Part shown: positions 52,809-62,217 of the stretch, piece after piece
Layout of the letters: each line of letters opens with the position of its first letter
Numbering within the stretch: position 1 is the first letter of the stretch
Source: Cyclobacteriaceae bacterium
GTDB lineage: Bacteria > Bacteroidota > Bacteroidia > Cytophagales > Cyclobacteriaceae
NCBI GenBank assembly: GCA_027533395.1
Contig: JAPZUF010000002.1
Coordinates: 124,001-188,000 of the forward strand
DNA: 64,000 nucleotides
Direction of reading: 5' to 3'
Translations under genes and position numbers: made by a program
The notes under the pieces: generated by a model
The model's input: only the letters and a program-made list of their open reading frames with translations
Databases searched by the model: none
Told to the model about the DNA's origin: nothing

Positions 52809-53363
52809 ATGGAAAACACAGCCCCAGCAGCCCCATCATTATTCCAACATGCTGTTAAACATGCAGCGATTCTTGGTGTAATTAGTATTGTACTAACCTT
52901 AGCAGCCTACATCATCGATTATTCTTTAATGGTTTCGATGGGATTTGGTTTATTTTCATTTGCGGTATATCTAGGATATGGCATTTATGCAGGTATTCAA
53001 TATAGAAAGGAATCTGGTGGATATTTAGCTTTTGGAAAAGCCTTTCAACATGGCTTCATCACTTTCGCAATCTCAGCATTAATATCAACTGTTTTTACAA
53101 TTTTGTTATACACAGTTATTGATTCTGAACTTCCTTCAAAATTAACAGAAGCATCAATGGAAAATGCGGCTGCCATGATGGAGAAATTTGGAGCGCCAGA
53201 AGATGCCATTGAAGAAGCTTTAGCTAAGCAAAAAGAAGAAACTGAAAAACGATTTACTGCGGTCGGTATGCTTACAGGTTATGCATTTACTTTAATCGGA
53301 TGTGCTATCTTTGCATTGATAAGTGGTGCCGTTGTCAAGCGCAAGGAGCCAGAGATGCAATAA
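52809..53363 (+). CDS. DUF4199 domain membrane protein (second of pair)
   Basis: A 184-residue four-TM protein (HAAILGVISIVLTLAAYIID, VSMGFGLFSFAVYLGYGI, KAFQHGFITFAISALISTVFTILLY, MLTGYAFTLIGCAIFALISG). YRKESGGYLAFGKAFQHGF is the DUF4199 signature. Distant paralogue of the preceding gene. The glycosyltransferase starts 4 bases after the stop. Function unknown. Confidence 0.85.
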   Translation: MENTAPAAPSLFQHAVKHAAILGVISIVLTLAAYIIDYSLMVSMGFGLFSFAVYLGYGIYAGIQYRKESGGYLAFGKAFQHGFITFAISALISTVFTILLYTVIDSELPSKLTEASMENAAAMMEKFGAPEDAIEEALAKQKEETEKRFTAVGMLTGYAFTLIGCAIFALISGAVVKRKEPEMQ

Positions 53364-53367
53364 TAGA

Positions 53368-54354
53368 ATGACAAATACACAGATTTCAGTAGTAGTTCCA
53401 GCTTTTAACGAAGAAGAATCTATACCCGAATTATGTTCTTGGATAAGCCGTGTGATGCAAACACACGGCTTTTCTTATGAAGTTATTTTCATAGATGATG
53501 GCAGCACAGATAACACCTGGCTACAAATCGAAAAAGAAAATAAAATCAATTCTGCCATCAAAGGAATTAAGTTCAACCGCAATTTTGGTAAATCTGCCGC
53601 TTTGCATACAGGCTTTAAGCAAGCTGTTGGCAAAGTAGTGATTACGATGGATTCTGATTTGCAAGACAGTCCGGATGAGATTCCTGATTTATTTAAAATG
53701 ATTACCGAACAGAAATATCATCTTGTTTCTGGTTGGAAGAAAAAAAGAAACGATCCCTTATCTAAAACTATTCCTTCTAAGTTTTTCAATTGGGTAACGT
53801 CAAAAATATCAGGCATTAAACTCCACGATTTTAATTGTGGTTTAAAAGCCTACGATCAAATTGTAGTAAAAAACATTGCCGTTTATGGCGAAATGCACCG
53901 TTACATTCCGGTGATTGCCAAATGGGCTGGCTTTACCCGCATCACCGAAAAAGTAGTGGAACATAGAGCCAGAAAATATGGCCACACTAAATTTGGTTTA
54001 GAAAGATTTGTAAACGGATTTTTGGATTTACTTTCTATTACTTTCGTATCCAAGTTTAGACAAAAACCTATGCATTTTTTTGGTACGTGGGGTACACTCT
54101 CCTTCTTGTTAGGTTTTGTGTTAACAGCCATTCTTTTTTATAATAAATTTTACGACCTCTACATTTCTAAAACACCCATAAAAAGAGACATTACTGAACA
54201 ACCTATTTTTTATTTGGCCTTGGTGGCAGTAGTTATTGGTGTGCAATTATTTGTAACAGGATTTATGGCTGAGATGATGGCTACACAAACAGCAAGCAAA
54301 AGAGAATATTTAGTGATTGATAAAGTAGGAATAGAAAATAAGCATGAGCAATAA
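53368..54354 (+). CDS. Glycosyltransferase family 2 (polyprenyl-phosphate sugar transferase-like)
   Basis: A 328-residue enzyme. The GT2 domain (about 1-230) has ISVVVPAFNEEESIPEL, the nucleotide-binding FIDDGSTDNTW, the metal-binding MDSDLQDSP (DxD), and HDFNCGLKAYDQ. Two TM helices lie in the C-terminal third (GTWGTLSFLLGFVLTAILFY and FYLALVAVVIGVQLFVTGFMAEM). This layout is that of DpmC/GtrB-type enzymes, which load sugars onto undecaprenyl or dolichyl phosphate. Start at ATG 53368, since the longer frame from 53323 lies inside the DUF4199 gene. Overlaps the next small gene by 11 bases. Confidence 0.93.
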   Translation: MTNTQISVVVPAFNEEESIPELCSWISRVMQTHGFSYEVIFIDDGSTDNTWLQIEKENKINSAIKGIKFNRNFGKSAALHTGFKQAVGKVVITMDSDLQDSPDEIPDLFKMITEQKYHLVSGWKKKRNDPLSKTIPSKFFNWVTSKISGIKLHDFNCGLKAYDQIVVKNIAVYGEMHRYIPVIAKWAGFTRITEKVVEHRARKYGHTKFGLERFVNGFLDLLSITFVSKFRQKPMHFFGTWGTLSFLLGFVLTAILFYNKFYDLYISKTPIKRDITEQPIFYLALVAVVIGVQLFVTGFMAEMMATQTASKREYLVIDKVGIENKHEQ

Positions 54355-54505
54355 AACACGTTCCATTTTAAAAATTACAGCCATCGTATTGGTGTTGCTG
54401 GCCGTTGTGATGCGCTTAGGATATGTTAGCATTCCCGTTTTGCAGCCGCATCTATTTTGGATGGTGATCATTGCTTTTGCTTTGCTGCTAATTGGTTCGA
54501 AGTAA
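54344..54505 (+). CDS. Small membrane protein, 53 residues, coupled to the glycosyltransferase
   Basis: An ATG at 54344 inside the end of the glycosyltransferase opens 53 codons (54 with stop) ending at 54505. It starts MSNKTRSILKITAIVLVLLAVV and has a second hydrophobic stretch (HLFWMVIIAFALLLI), so it is a two-TM membrane protein of unknown family. The 11-base overlap with the upstream gene is like the other overlaps in this operon, which supports coupling. The end overlaps the convergent NUDIX gene by 18 bases. Confidence 0.6.
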   Translation: MSNKTRSILKITAIVLVLLAVVMRLGYVSIPVLQPHLFWMVIIAFALLLIGSK

Positions 54506-55036
54506 CTTAGTTTTCTCAACCATCCTTAAAACGGATTGTTCATCAGTAAAATTTTTTACTTCATCCATAGCCAACCATTTTACATCGTGCGACTCCTCGC
54601 TTACGATTATTTTTTGTTGATCAGATGCTTGTAATAAAATCCTGATATCGTAGTGGTCATGTGCCGGCATATCCTTACGCTCAGGTATACGATGAATATC
54701 TAAATCAAAAATACTTTCAGAGATTATTTTATATTGATTGATTCCGGTTTCTTCTTCCGTTTCCTTTAACGCTACTTGAATAATATTTTCATCTCCATCG
54801 GCATGCCCACCCGGCTGCAACCAGCGATTTAACTTTGCGTGATGAACCAGTAAAACTTTTGAAAAATCTTGATTACAAATCCAAGCCGAACCAGTTAGAT
54901 GTCCTGGTAAATGAGTGCGCTGAAATGCATTAACATTTTCCAATAGAGATAGAAATCTTTTTCTAAACTCCGTTTCTTCCTTAAAGTTGCTCGTGTACTT
55001 GGATAAAGCTTGAATAAGTTCTTGTCGGTTTTTCAT
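54488..55036 (-). CDS. NUDIX hydrolase
   Basis: A 182-residue protein with a NUDIX box: GGHADGDENIIQVALKETEEETG, which has the Gx5Ex7REUXEExGU pattern with K in place of R at one site (ALKETEEETGI). The fold begins SAWICNQDFSKVLLVHHAKLNRWLQPGGH. It hydrolyses a nucleoside diphosphate linked to another group; the substrate is unknown. It starts 4 bases after the small exported protein and is convergent with the glycosyltransferase operon. Confidence 0.9.
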   Translation of the reverse strand: MKNRQELIQALSKYTSNFKEETEFRKRFLSLLENVNAFQRTHLPGHLTGSAWICNQDFSKVLLVHHAKLNRWLQPGGHADGDENIIQVALKETEEETGINQYKIISESIFDLDIHRIPERKDMPAHDHYDIRILLQASDQQKIIVSEESHDVKWLAMDEVKNFTDEQSVLRMVEKTKLLRTN

Positions 55037-55040
55037 TCAG

Positions 55041-55388
55041 CTACTGAATAACAATGGTAACTTTGTTGATTCTATTTGCCACCAAAGTTTCAATTTTTTC
55101 TCCACCACCTGCATTGTCTTTGTCGTCTTTTTGTGCTTTCACAAAATAAGGAATGGCATCTAGGTCTTTAAATTTAACGACCCCTTTTGCATCAGTTACA
55201 CCACTTTGTACAGGATTAACTTCTTTTTCATAATCTGCTTCCATTTTAAACAAAGTAACTGTAGCGTTAGCTTCTGTATTTCCTAACTCGTTTCTTACTG
55301 TTATCACAACTTGTGTTTTAATGATCTGAAAGGCAAGCAACGCCACGCTATATAAAACTAGAAGTGAAATTAAAACAGACTTTTTCAT
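55041..55388 (-). CDS. Exported small protein with a SpaA/carboxypeptidase-regulatory-like beta-sandwich
   Basis: A 115-residue protein with an N-terminal signal helix (KKSVLISLLVLYSVALLAFQ) and a domain reading VVITVRNELGNTEANATVTLFKMEADYEKE, then GVTDAKGVVKFKDLDAIPYFVKAQ. That is the strand-turn pattern of carboxypeptidase regulatory-like domains. It sits 15 bases downstream of the giant adhesin-like gene and 4 bases upstream of the NUDIX gene, on the same strand. Its function is unknown, and the operon link to the adhesin is contextual. Confidence 0.7.
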   Translation of the reverse strand: MKKSVLISLLVLYSVALLAFQIIKTQVVITVRNELGNTEANATVTLFKMEADYEKEVNPVQSGVTDAKGVVKFKDLDAIPYFVKAQKDDKDNAGGGEKIETLVANRINKVTIVIQ

Positions 55389-55403
55389 ATCTATAAAAAT
55401 TAG

Positions 55404-58400
55404 TTAACGAACTAAAACAACACCACCGCGTTTTTCCAAAATCCCTAATTCTGGTTTAAAACTGCTTCGGTATTTTACAACATAGGTATAAGTACCCGCT
55501 GGTAGTAATGTTCCATTTTTGTTAGTTCCATTCCAACGGAAATCTCTTTGGTTGGTTTGATACACCATTTCACCCCAGCGATTAAATACAAAAACTTCAA
55601 ATCCTTCAGTGGCAACAAAAAAACTATAAATGAAGAATGAACTATTCTCTGCCACATTACTTCCGGGTCTAAAAGCAGTTGGTGCAACAATACGTGGATC
55701 ACATTCTAAAAGAAGGGTTGTTTCATCAGAACTCGGACATCCAAAATTATTCACCAACTCAACAGCATAAACGCCCGGTTCTGTTGCAGTATATGTTTGA
55801 GTAGTTACATTTTCTGGATTGCCATTCTTAAACCAATTGAAAGAAATAAAACCATTTCCGGCATCTAACAATACTTCTCTTGAGTTCGGATCAGGATTGG
55901 CAGGATCGTTACATATCAAATACTGATCATTCAAATTGCCTAGTGTTAAAGGTGCACTAACAATCCTAATTGAATCGGCTGCCGAACACGTTCTTCTTGT
56001 AAATGAAAACGTATAGACTCCGTTGCGTGAATCTGCGTACGTTAATTGGTTGGCACCAGTAATTGTATTTTTGTTAAATAACCATTCAAAAGCGTCTGGT
56101 GTTTGGGAAGGAGTGGCCGTTAAAGTAAACAGATTACCTTCGCAAGGCGGAGTTGTGGTTAATCCAACACTAAGATTTCCAACAATTGCAACGGTTAAGT
56201 TAATTGCAGATGTACAACCTGAAGTAACATCACGGACTGTTACACCATAATTTGCATTATCATCTGCTGTGGTAAGTTGCAGGGTTCTACCTCCAATTGG
56301 ATCAGGTGCAGGATTTCTTGTCCATAAATATGTAAAGCTACCTGCAGGACTAGCCGTTAACGTTACCACATCTTCACACTCATCGCTTTGAACTAACGTT
56401 GCTGTAAAAGGAGCTGATCCGGTTGTATTAAATATGCCGGTTGCAGGACATAACCCACCAGGTCCATCATCAACCGATACTGTTAAACCAATATTTCCAG
56501 TGGAGATAACAATGCTTTGCAAATTAGCCGGAGGAATGATGTTCGCCCCACCCGAAGTTTTTGTCCAGGTAAATGCTGTGGCGCCCGGTGCATCGACTGT
56601 AATCTGGGTTAAACCTCCGGGAGCACATGCAGTTGAAAAACCATTGATGGCTAAGGTTGCCGCCTGATTGATTGTAACATTAGTTGTACCTAAACAATTG
56701 TCGCTTGTTCTTCTTAACTCTACTGTATATGTATTACCGCTTGGTATTGTGTTGGTATTAAATGGCGTTGGTCGAACAGCACTTGCGCCATTATCAAAAA
56801 TATTTAATCCTGCATCTACAACACGATAACTAAATGGCTGTGCTGCCAGGTTATGGGTAACAGACAGATTGATAGGATCGCACACACCAACAGCACTTGC
56901 GCTTACAGTAATTACACTATTTCCAATACCAATTGAATTTGATAATTGACAATTAGTAAGTTGATCGAGCACCCTAACCCCATAACTACCCGATGCTAGT
57001 CCTGCAATGGTTTGATTAAAAGTTGGCGGAACAACAATATCAGTCTGAGAACTAGGAACGGGGCCAGTAACAAAATAAGAAAACGTACTAGGCGGATTGG
57101 TAATAGATAAATTTATCTGTCCATCGTTTGTAAAACATCCTGTTGCATCTATGCCTGCTGCCGTAAACACGGGTATGGAGTTTATGGTAAACGTTACCTC
57201 GTCTTGTGCGGTACACAATGTAATCGGATCTGTAACGGTTACCCTATAGGTAAAAACACCCGGTGTAGTGGTAATAACTTGTCGGGTTTGGCCAGTGCTT
57301 GGACTGCCACCATTAACGATCCAACTATAATTTGATCCAGGATTTTGAGCATCTAAAAATGGTAAGGTTGTATTTTGACAAATGTTTAAATCCGGACCTA
57401 AGTCAACTTGCGGCCTTGTATCACTTACTATAATGCTACCATTTGATGTACATCCGTTTACATCAGTAATCGTAACGCCTACTCTTAGTGGACGCGTTAC
57501 ATTGATGGTTCTAGTTGTTTCTCCGGTAGTCCATAAATACGTGTAGCCATTGGGCACAGGTAGCGGTAAGGCTTCTAATAATAACGATCCTGTACAGATT
57601 GCAGGTTGAGGAACTCCGGCAGGCAAAAAAGTAGGATCATCAGGTGGAGGATTGATGGTGATTTCTTGTGTTAATTCAATTAAAATACCACATCGGTTGG
57701 TAATGCGTAAAGTTACTGTATAGTTTCCTGGTGCATCATAAATATGACTTGTTGAATCTCCGACAGCACTTTCGCCATCACCAAAAAACCAGGTGAGTTC
57801 ATCAATATTATCAGTTCCCGAACCTAAGAAAACAGTTGGGCTTCCTAGGCAGAATCCACTAACCTGAATTCCTGGTTGTTGACTTGGCGCTGACAAACTT
57901 TGAATAAAATTAGGAAGACCTAATCTGCTGTTGGTTCCTCCTAACAAAGCACGAGCTGAAGGATTAAAAATAGAAACTTGCGTTGTATCTTCAACAGGTT
58001 GGATGATACCTAAAGTAGTTTGATTTTGAGATGCAACATATAGCTGACCGTCAGGCGCAATTTGAATAGCGCCCAAATTTTGATTGATATTTCCTATTAC
58101 CCCTTTAAAATAGGGTCTGGCAAGAGAATCAAAAGCAAATTCTACAATTTGTGAGTTAGCTCCCGTAACAGATGCATACAATTTATTTCCTGCCGGAGAA
58201 AACTCTAAACCATAGACCTGACCGGTATTTTGACGAGTGTTGAGGGTTCTTAAATTAGTCACAACTCCGGTGCTGTCAACAAAATCAAAAACTTCTACTA
58301 TATTGGATGGTGTAGCATTAGGTGTAGATAAGGCCACTGCTAATCGATTGAAAGGACCTAATTTCATATATCCTTCCCCGTTTTCTTTAATTGTTAATTG

Positions 58401-60593
58401 ATGATCAGAGCCTATGCTGGAAATAACAGGATTGCTGATTCCTTGAGCTGTTACCTGATACGCTCTGAATCTGTTATTGCCAAACTCATGTGCAATCACC
58501 CAATTTTGGTTACCGGTAATTCTTTCTGTGCTTCTGGAGAAGAGAGGAACTGCTTGTTGTACAATAGCTCCTGCACCATCATTCTCTTTTAAGTCAAACA
58601 AGGAGTAGCGCAACTCAAAAGTGCCGGTTCCAAAAATTTCTTGCGTTGTAAATATGTAATAAAGGGTTTCATCTCCGGCTACAGGAATGATGAGGGAAGA
58701 TTGAGTTGCATTTATATCTCCACCTATACTGTTGGCTAGAACATTGAAATCACGATCCCAAACTGTGTTGCCATCTGTAAAGAAAATGGTTTGTCCGTTT
58801 CTATCGCAAATAATCGCACAACCTTCTGGTGCATTCATCACAGTGTTGCTAACTGGTACAGCGCCATTATTAAAGTCGATACCTGCTCTATTTCCAAAAT
58901 ACCAAAAGTTAGCGCGCTGCTCTTGCAAACCATATTCTCGTATGTTTACACCCGCATAAGTTGAGCAACCGTTTACATCAGTTACCACTACATAATAATA
59001 ACCTGCAGAATCAGGTTGTAAGGTTAAAGAATTTTGACCTACTAATTCCCCAGCTGGTCCGTACCATTGGGTGGATGTTGGTGTTCCGCCACTTACACTT
59101 GCTGTAACAGAAAATCTTTGACAAGAAAAAGTACAGCCTGCTGTTTTAGGGAAAGGTAATTCACAACAACAAGCTGTGGTATCTTGTACTAGTGAGAGTT
59201 GTAAATCGAATTGTCTAACGGTTACAGGTGCTTCGAAAGTGGCAGTTTCTCCACTCAAGAATGCAGTGACTTGTACATTGAATGTTCCTCCGGCTGTAAA
59301 TTGATGAACAGGGCTCCATGCTGTAACTGCAGGAGAACCATCATTAAAATTCCAGACTAAACTATCGGCCGCAGGAGTAACAGTGGGGTAGAACGTTGTG
59401 TTTGCATTGGAACAATTGCCTTGAGAAGTAAAAGTTACAGTTAAATTTATTTCGCGTCTAGGAGAAAAAGAAGAGAATTGAGTAGCATTAAAATTTATGT
59501 TTCCTGCAAATAATTGCGGATTGTAAGTAACTAAGTTGGCCGCAGAATCAATTTGATTTATTTGCCCTAGTAAAAATGGCCCGCCATTAACGCTCTGATA
59601 CAAGTGATAGATTGTAGAATCCGGAGCTTGTTGTAAGCCCCAGCTTCTAAAAAAAGCCGGTGTGTTAATTGTCTGTGTACTGGCATTGGGTGTATTTAAA
59701 TCTAATTGCAAAATATTGGCATTTACACCTGCATCTCCAGTTCGGGAAAAATATAAATACTGACCTGTGTTGCTCCACTCCACATCGTAATAAGCTGGTT
59801 GGGTTGTAACCGCTACAGATGTATTAAATAGGATTTGATTTAAACTCAAGGCACCGCTGATATCATCGAAATCTAGAATCAAAACGTTTTCAGATGCTTC
59901 TGTTGGTGTTACAGCAAGTCTTCCACTGGTGGCATGATAAGAAAAATGAGAAGCTGAAAAAGATAGACCAACATTAACAGCTGGTAATTGGTTAAATCCG
60001 GTTGATGTAATAGATGTCACGATAAAAGAACCGGTTCCGGATTGTTGTGTTATCAAAAAGTAATCGGTGCCATTATCAGCAGGAATGATAATCATCGCAT
60101 CAGTAGCATTGTTAATGCCTGGTCCCACAACTTGATTTCTACTCGTAACATCTCCGGTTGGTGGAGCCGGAAAAGTGCCGCCAATATTCATATCAACTGT
60201 GCTTACTAAAACTGAATTGGCAGCATTTCTAATAAAAACATAAAATTGATTACTTTGACCAGGAACTGGACAAGCTACAACAGGTTGATTTTCAGAAGAA
60301 CTGCCTCCTAGTGCTTGACCATTAAACATTTCAGTGCCGGTTACATCATAAATGTTAGCCCCATCTGAATAGAATAAAAGGTTTCTGTTAGTGTGGTCGG
60401 TTACAGTAACACTGCCACCAGTTCCAAAAGGTTGTGGTAAATTTTTATTGATGCGCTGAGCTGCATTAGTTCTCACATCAAAACGCAAGGCCTCAGTTGA
60501 ATTGCCAAAGTACCAATTATGTCGAGAAAAATCCTGACTTTTTAAAAAGCCCGGTAGTAAAACAAAAAGCAAAAAGAAATACTTGTATCTCAT
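55404..60593 (-). CDS. Giant adhesin-like T9SS substrate with propeller and PKD modules and gliding-motility C-terminal domain
   Basis: A 1729-residue secreted protein. Signal peptide about 1-19. A propeller-like module at about 25-370 begins HNWYFGNSTEALRFD and is followed by a PKD domain (VWNFNDGSPAV, about 405-450). A second, related module begins ANFWYFGNRAGIDFNNG near 560 and extends to about 890, followed by another PKD domain (ELTWFFGDGESAVG). Ig-like SprB-type repeats fill the middle. A C-terminal gliding-motility/CHU_C domain follows with VFVFNRWGEMVYQ and the NGTLLPAGTYTYVV turn, which targets type IX secretion. Divergent from a PorP/SprF-like gene. Probably a surface adhesin. Confidence 0.9.
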   Translation of the reverse strand: MRYKYFFLLFVLLPGFLKSQDFSRHNWYFGNSTEALRFDVRTNAAQRINKNLPQPFGTGGSVTVTDHTNRNLLFYSDGANIYDVTGTEMFNGQALGGSSSENQPVVACPVPGQSNQFYVFIRNAANSVLVSTVDMNIGGTFPAPPTGDVTSRNQVVGPGINNATDAMIIIPADNGTDYFLITQQSGTGSFIVTSITSTGFNQLPAVNVGLSFSASHFSYHATSGRLAVTPTEASENVLILDFDDISGALSLNQILFNTSVAVTTQPAYYDVEWSNTGQYLYFSRTGDAGVNANILQLDLNTPNASTQTINTPAFFRSWGLQQAPDSTIYHLYQSVNGGPFLLGQINQIDSAANLVTYNPQLFAGNINFNATQFSSFSPRREINLTVTFTSQGNCSNANTTFYPTVTPAADSLVWNFNDGSPAVTAWSPVHQFTAGGTFNVQVTAFLSGETATFEAPVTVRQFDLQLSLVQDTTACCCELPFPKTAGCTFSCQRFSVTASVSGGTPTSTQWYGPAGELVGQNSLTLQPDSAGYYYVVVTDVNGCSTYAGVNIREYGLQEQRANFWYFGNRAGIDFNNGAVPVSNTVMNAPEGCAIICDRNGQTIFFTDGNTVWDRDFNVLANSIGGDINATQSSLIIPVAGDETLYYIFTTQEIFGTGTFELRYSLFDLKENDGAGAIVQQAVPLFSRSTERITGNQNWVIAHEFGNNRFRAYQVTAQGISNPVISSIGSDHQLTIKENGEGYMKLGPFNRLAVALSTPNATPSNIVEVFDFVDSTGVVTNLRTLNTRQNTGQVYGLEFSPAGNKLYASVTGANSQIVEFAFDSLARPYFKGVIGNINQNLGAIQIAPDGQLYVASQNQTTLGIIQPVEDTTQVSIFNPSARALLGGTNSRLGLPNFIQSLSAPSQQPGIQVSGFCLGSPTVFLGSGTDNIDELTWFFGDGESAVGDSTSHIYDAPGNYTVTLRITNRCGILIELTQEITINPPPDDPTFLPAGVPQPAICTGSLLLEALPLPVPNGYTYLWTTGETTRTINVTRPLRVGVTITDVNGCTSNGSIIVSDTRPQVDLGPDLNICQNTTLPFLDAQNPGSNYSWIVNGGSPSTGQTRQVITTTPGVFTYRVTVTDPITLCTAQDEVTFTINSIPVFTAAGIDATGCFTNDGQINLSITNPPSTFSYFVTGPVPSSQTDIVVPPTFNQTIAGLASGSYGVRVLDQLTNCQLSNSIGIGNSVITVSASAVGVCDPINLSVTHNLAAQPFSYRVVDAGLNIFDNGASAVRPTPFNTNTIPSGNTYTVELRRTSDNCLGTTNVTINQAATLAINGFSTACAPGGLTQITVDAPGATAFTWTKTSGGANIIPPANLQSIVISTGNIGLTVSVDDGPGGLCPATGIFNTTGSAPFTATLVQSDECEDVVTLTASPAGSFTYLWTRNPAPDPIGGRTLQLTTADDNANYGVTVRDVTSGCTSAINLTVAIVGNLSVGLTTTPPCEGNLFTLTATPSQTPDAFEWLFNKNTITGANQLTYADSRNGVYTFSFTRRTCSAADSIRIVSAPLTLGNLNDQYLICNDPANPDPNSREVLLDAGNGFISFNWFKNGNPENVTTQTYTATEPGVYAVELVNNFGCPSSDETTLLLECDPRIVAPTAFRPGSNVAENSSFFIYSFFVATEGFEVFVFNRWGEMVYQTNQRDFRWNGTNKNGTLLPAGTYTYVVKYRSSFKPELGILEKRGGVVLVR

Positions 60594-60754
60594 AATCTAT
60601 TTCCAGCCGATTAGCTTACAAATCTTGAAGACTTAACGCCCAATCCTAACGAAAGTATACAATTTGTTCAAATTTAACGTTAACTGTCAAGTAAATGGGT
60701 TTATTTACGTTGGATGTATTTTTTTAAAGCACTTATTCCTTTTATTTTGCTTCG
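60594..60754. promoter_or_regulatory. Divergent promoter region, adhesin and PorP/SprF
   Basis: 161 bases between the two starts. On the plus strand TATTTTGC near 60743-60750 is close to TAnnTTTG and 4 bases from the PorP start. No clear operator or hairpin was seen. Confidence 0.3.
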
Positions 60755-61813
60755 ATGATGGTAAGTAACCGCAAGTTAAAATTGTTGTTCTCAGCTCTTT
60801 TGGTTTTAGCTAACCTGAGCAATGCGTGGGCGCAAGATCCGCAGTTCTCTCAGTTTTATGCTGCGCCTTTGTATTTAAATCCTGCTTTTGCAGGTTCAAC
60901 GGGGCAAGCAAGAGTGGGCATGAATTACCGCAATCAATGGCCTTCGTTGGAAGCAAACTTTACAACCATGTCGGTGTATGGCGATTATTTTATCGAAGAT
61001 AAAAAGAGTGGGGTAGGTATATTGATTTCGCGTGATGTAGAAGGTTTGGCAGGATTACGTTCTTTACAAATTGGAGCGCAATACTCTTACGAATTGGAGA
61101 TAAACAAAAATTTAGGTTTTCGTCCAGGCTTTCAGGTAGCTATGTTTCAACGCGATATTAATTTTGGAAACTTAACTTTTGGTGATCAGTTTGATGCAAC
61201 TACAGGCAATCTTATCTCGCCCCAAACAGCCGAAACATTCAATACCGGATTCAATAAGTTTTTTGTTGATCTTTCTGCCGGAGGTATTTTCTTTACCCGA
61301 ACAGCTTGGTTAGGTATTGCAGCTCACCACTTAAACAGACCCAATCAATCGTTGATAGGTGAAAATAGTCCGCTTCCAATTAAGTATTCGTTACACGGTG
61401 GATTTAAATTCAAGATGAGACCAGGGGTGCAAGGAAGTGGTGTTTACATGCGCAATACGGAGCGAAGCATTTCTCCTGCTTTTCAGTATCGTCATCAAGG
61501 GCAGTTCGATCAGTTGGATTTAGGTGTTTATTTTACTTTAGAACCCTTGGTGTTTGGTGCTTGGTATCGGGGAGTTCCATTTAAACCTGTAAATGGTTTT
61601 GTTAATAATGAATCAATTGTATTTCTGTTAGGTTTCGCACAAATTGGTGCTAAAGATGCCATCAACATTGGTTATAGTTTCGATTACACCATTTCACGTC
61701 TTGGGATTGGCAGTGGTGGTGCGCATGAATTCAGTTTAACCTATACATGGCCGATGCGCAACCCACGTAAACCTCCGGCAGATAAACTCGTTATTCCTTG
61801 TCCTGATTTTTAA
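60755..61813 (+). CDS. PorP/SprF family type IX secretion system membrane protein
   Basis: A 352-residue outer-membrane beta-barrel protein with a signal peptide (about 1-25, NLSNAWAQ). Family block DPQFSQFYAAPLYLNPAFAGSTGQARVGMNYRNQWP opens the mature protein, with alternating strand patterns afterwards (VGILISRDVEGLAG, GFRPGFQVAMF, LGIAAHHLNRPNQS). PorP/SprF proteins are needed to secrete or attach partner adhesins in gliding bacteria. Here the partner is very likely the divergent giant protein. The start may be 60755 or the next ATG at 60758. Confidence 0.94.
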   Translation: MMVSNRKLKLLFSALLVLANLSNAWAQDPQFSQFYAAPLYLNPAFAGSTGQARVGMNYRNQWPSLEANFTTMSVYGDYFIEDKKSGVGILISRDVEGLAGLRSLQIGAQYSYELEINKNLGFRPGFQVAMFQRDINFGNLTFGDQFDATTGNLISPQTAETFNTGFNKFFVDLSAGGIFFTRTAWLGIAAHHLNRPNQSLIGENSPLPIKYSLHGGFKFKMRPGVQGSGVYMRNTERSISPAFQYRHQGQFDQLDLGVYFTLEPLVFGAWYRGVPFKPVNGFVNNESIVFLLGFAQIGAKDAINIGYSFDYTISRLGIGSGGAHEFSLTYTWPMRNPRKPPADKLVIPCPDF

Positions 61814-61814
61814 A

Positions 61815-62216
61815 TTATTTTCCAGCTTCCATATCACGCAATTCAATTTCTAACGCTTTGGTGCTAATAAAAATTTCTGATAATGAAAGCGCAAGCGAAA
61901 GAAGCAAACACAGTAAGCTAGCGCCAAAAGTATAGGCAGCCCAATCGCTGTGTTGGATGTAAATAAAAAACATACTCAACACACAAAGAAAAAAAGAAAC
62001 GATGCCGTAGATCTGCATGCGTCTGATTAAGACAAGTCTTTTATTGAGGTTATTGATTTGGTCAACGATTACTTCTTTGTCTTCCTGAATTTGTTTGTAC
62101 TTCGCATGTAAATTTCTGATTAAGCTTGCTAAACCTAAAAACCGATTAGTGTAAGCCAGCATTAATAGAGTAATAGCAGGAAATAACAGAGCTGGTGTAT
62201 TAATTGATAACTCCAT
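61815..62216 (-). CDS. DUF2721 family membrane protein
   Basis: A 133-residue protein with three TM helices (about 9-30, 69-90 and 95-115) and a cytoplasmic helical loop (LIRNLHAKYKQIQEDKEVIVDQINNLNKR) ending in LIRRMQIYGIVSFFLCVLSMF. This layout matches DUF2721. Function unknown. Convergent with the PorP gene, only 1 base apart. It is followed by a small two-TM gene upstream on the same strand with a 1-base gap. Confidence 0.8.
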   Translation of the reverse strand: MELSINTPALLFPAITLLMLAYTNRFLGLASLIRNLHAKYKQIQEDKEVIVDQINNLNKRLVLIRRMQIYGIVSFFLCVLSMFFIYIQHSDWAAYTFGASLLCLLLSLALSLSEIFISTKALEIELRDMEAGK

Positions 62217-62217
62217 C

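Noticed and set aside
58398-58959. Plus-strand frames inside the giant adhesin gene
   Set aside because: They lie antisense within a continuous 5.2-kb frame with clear domain motifs.
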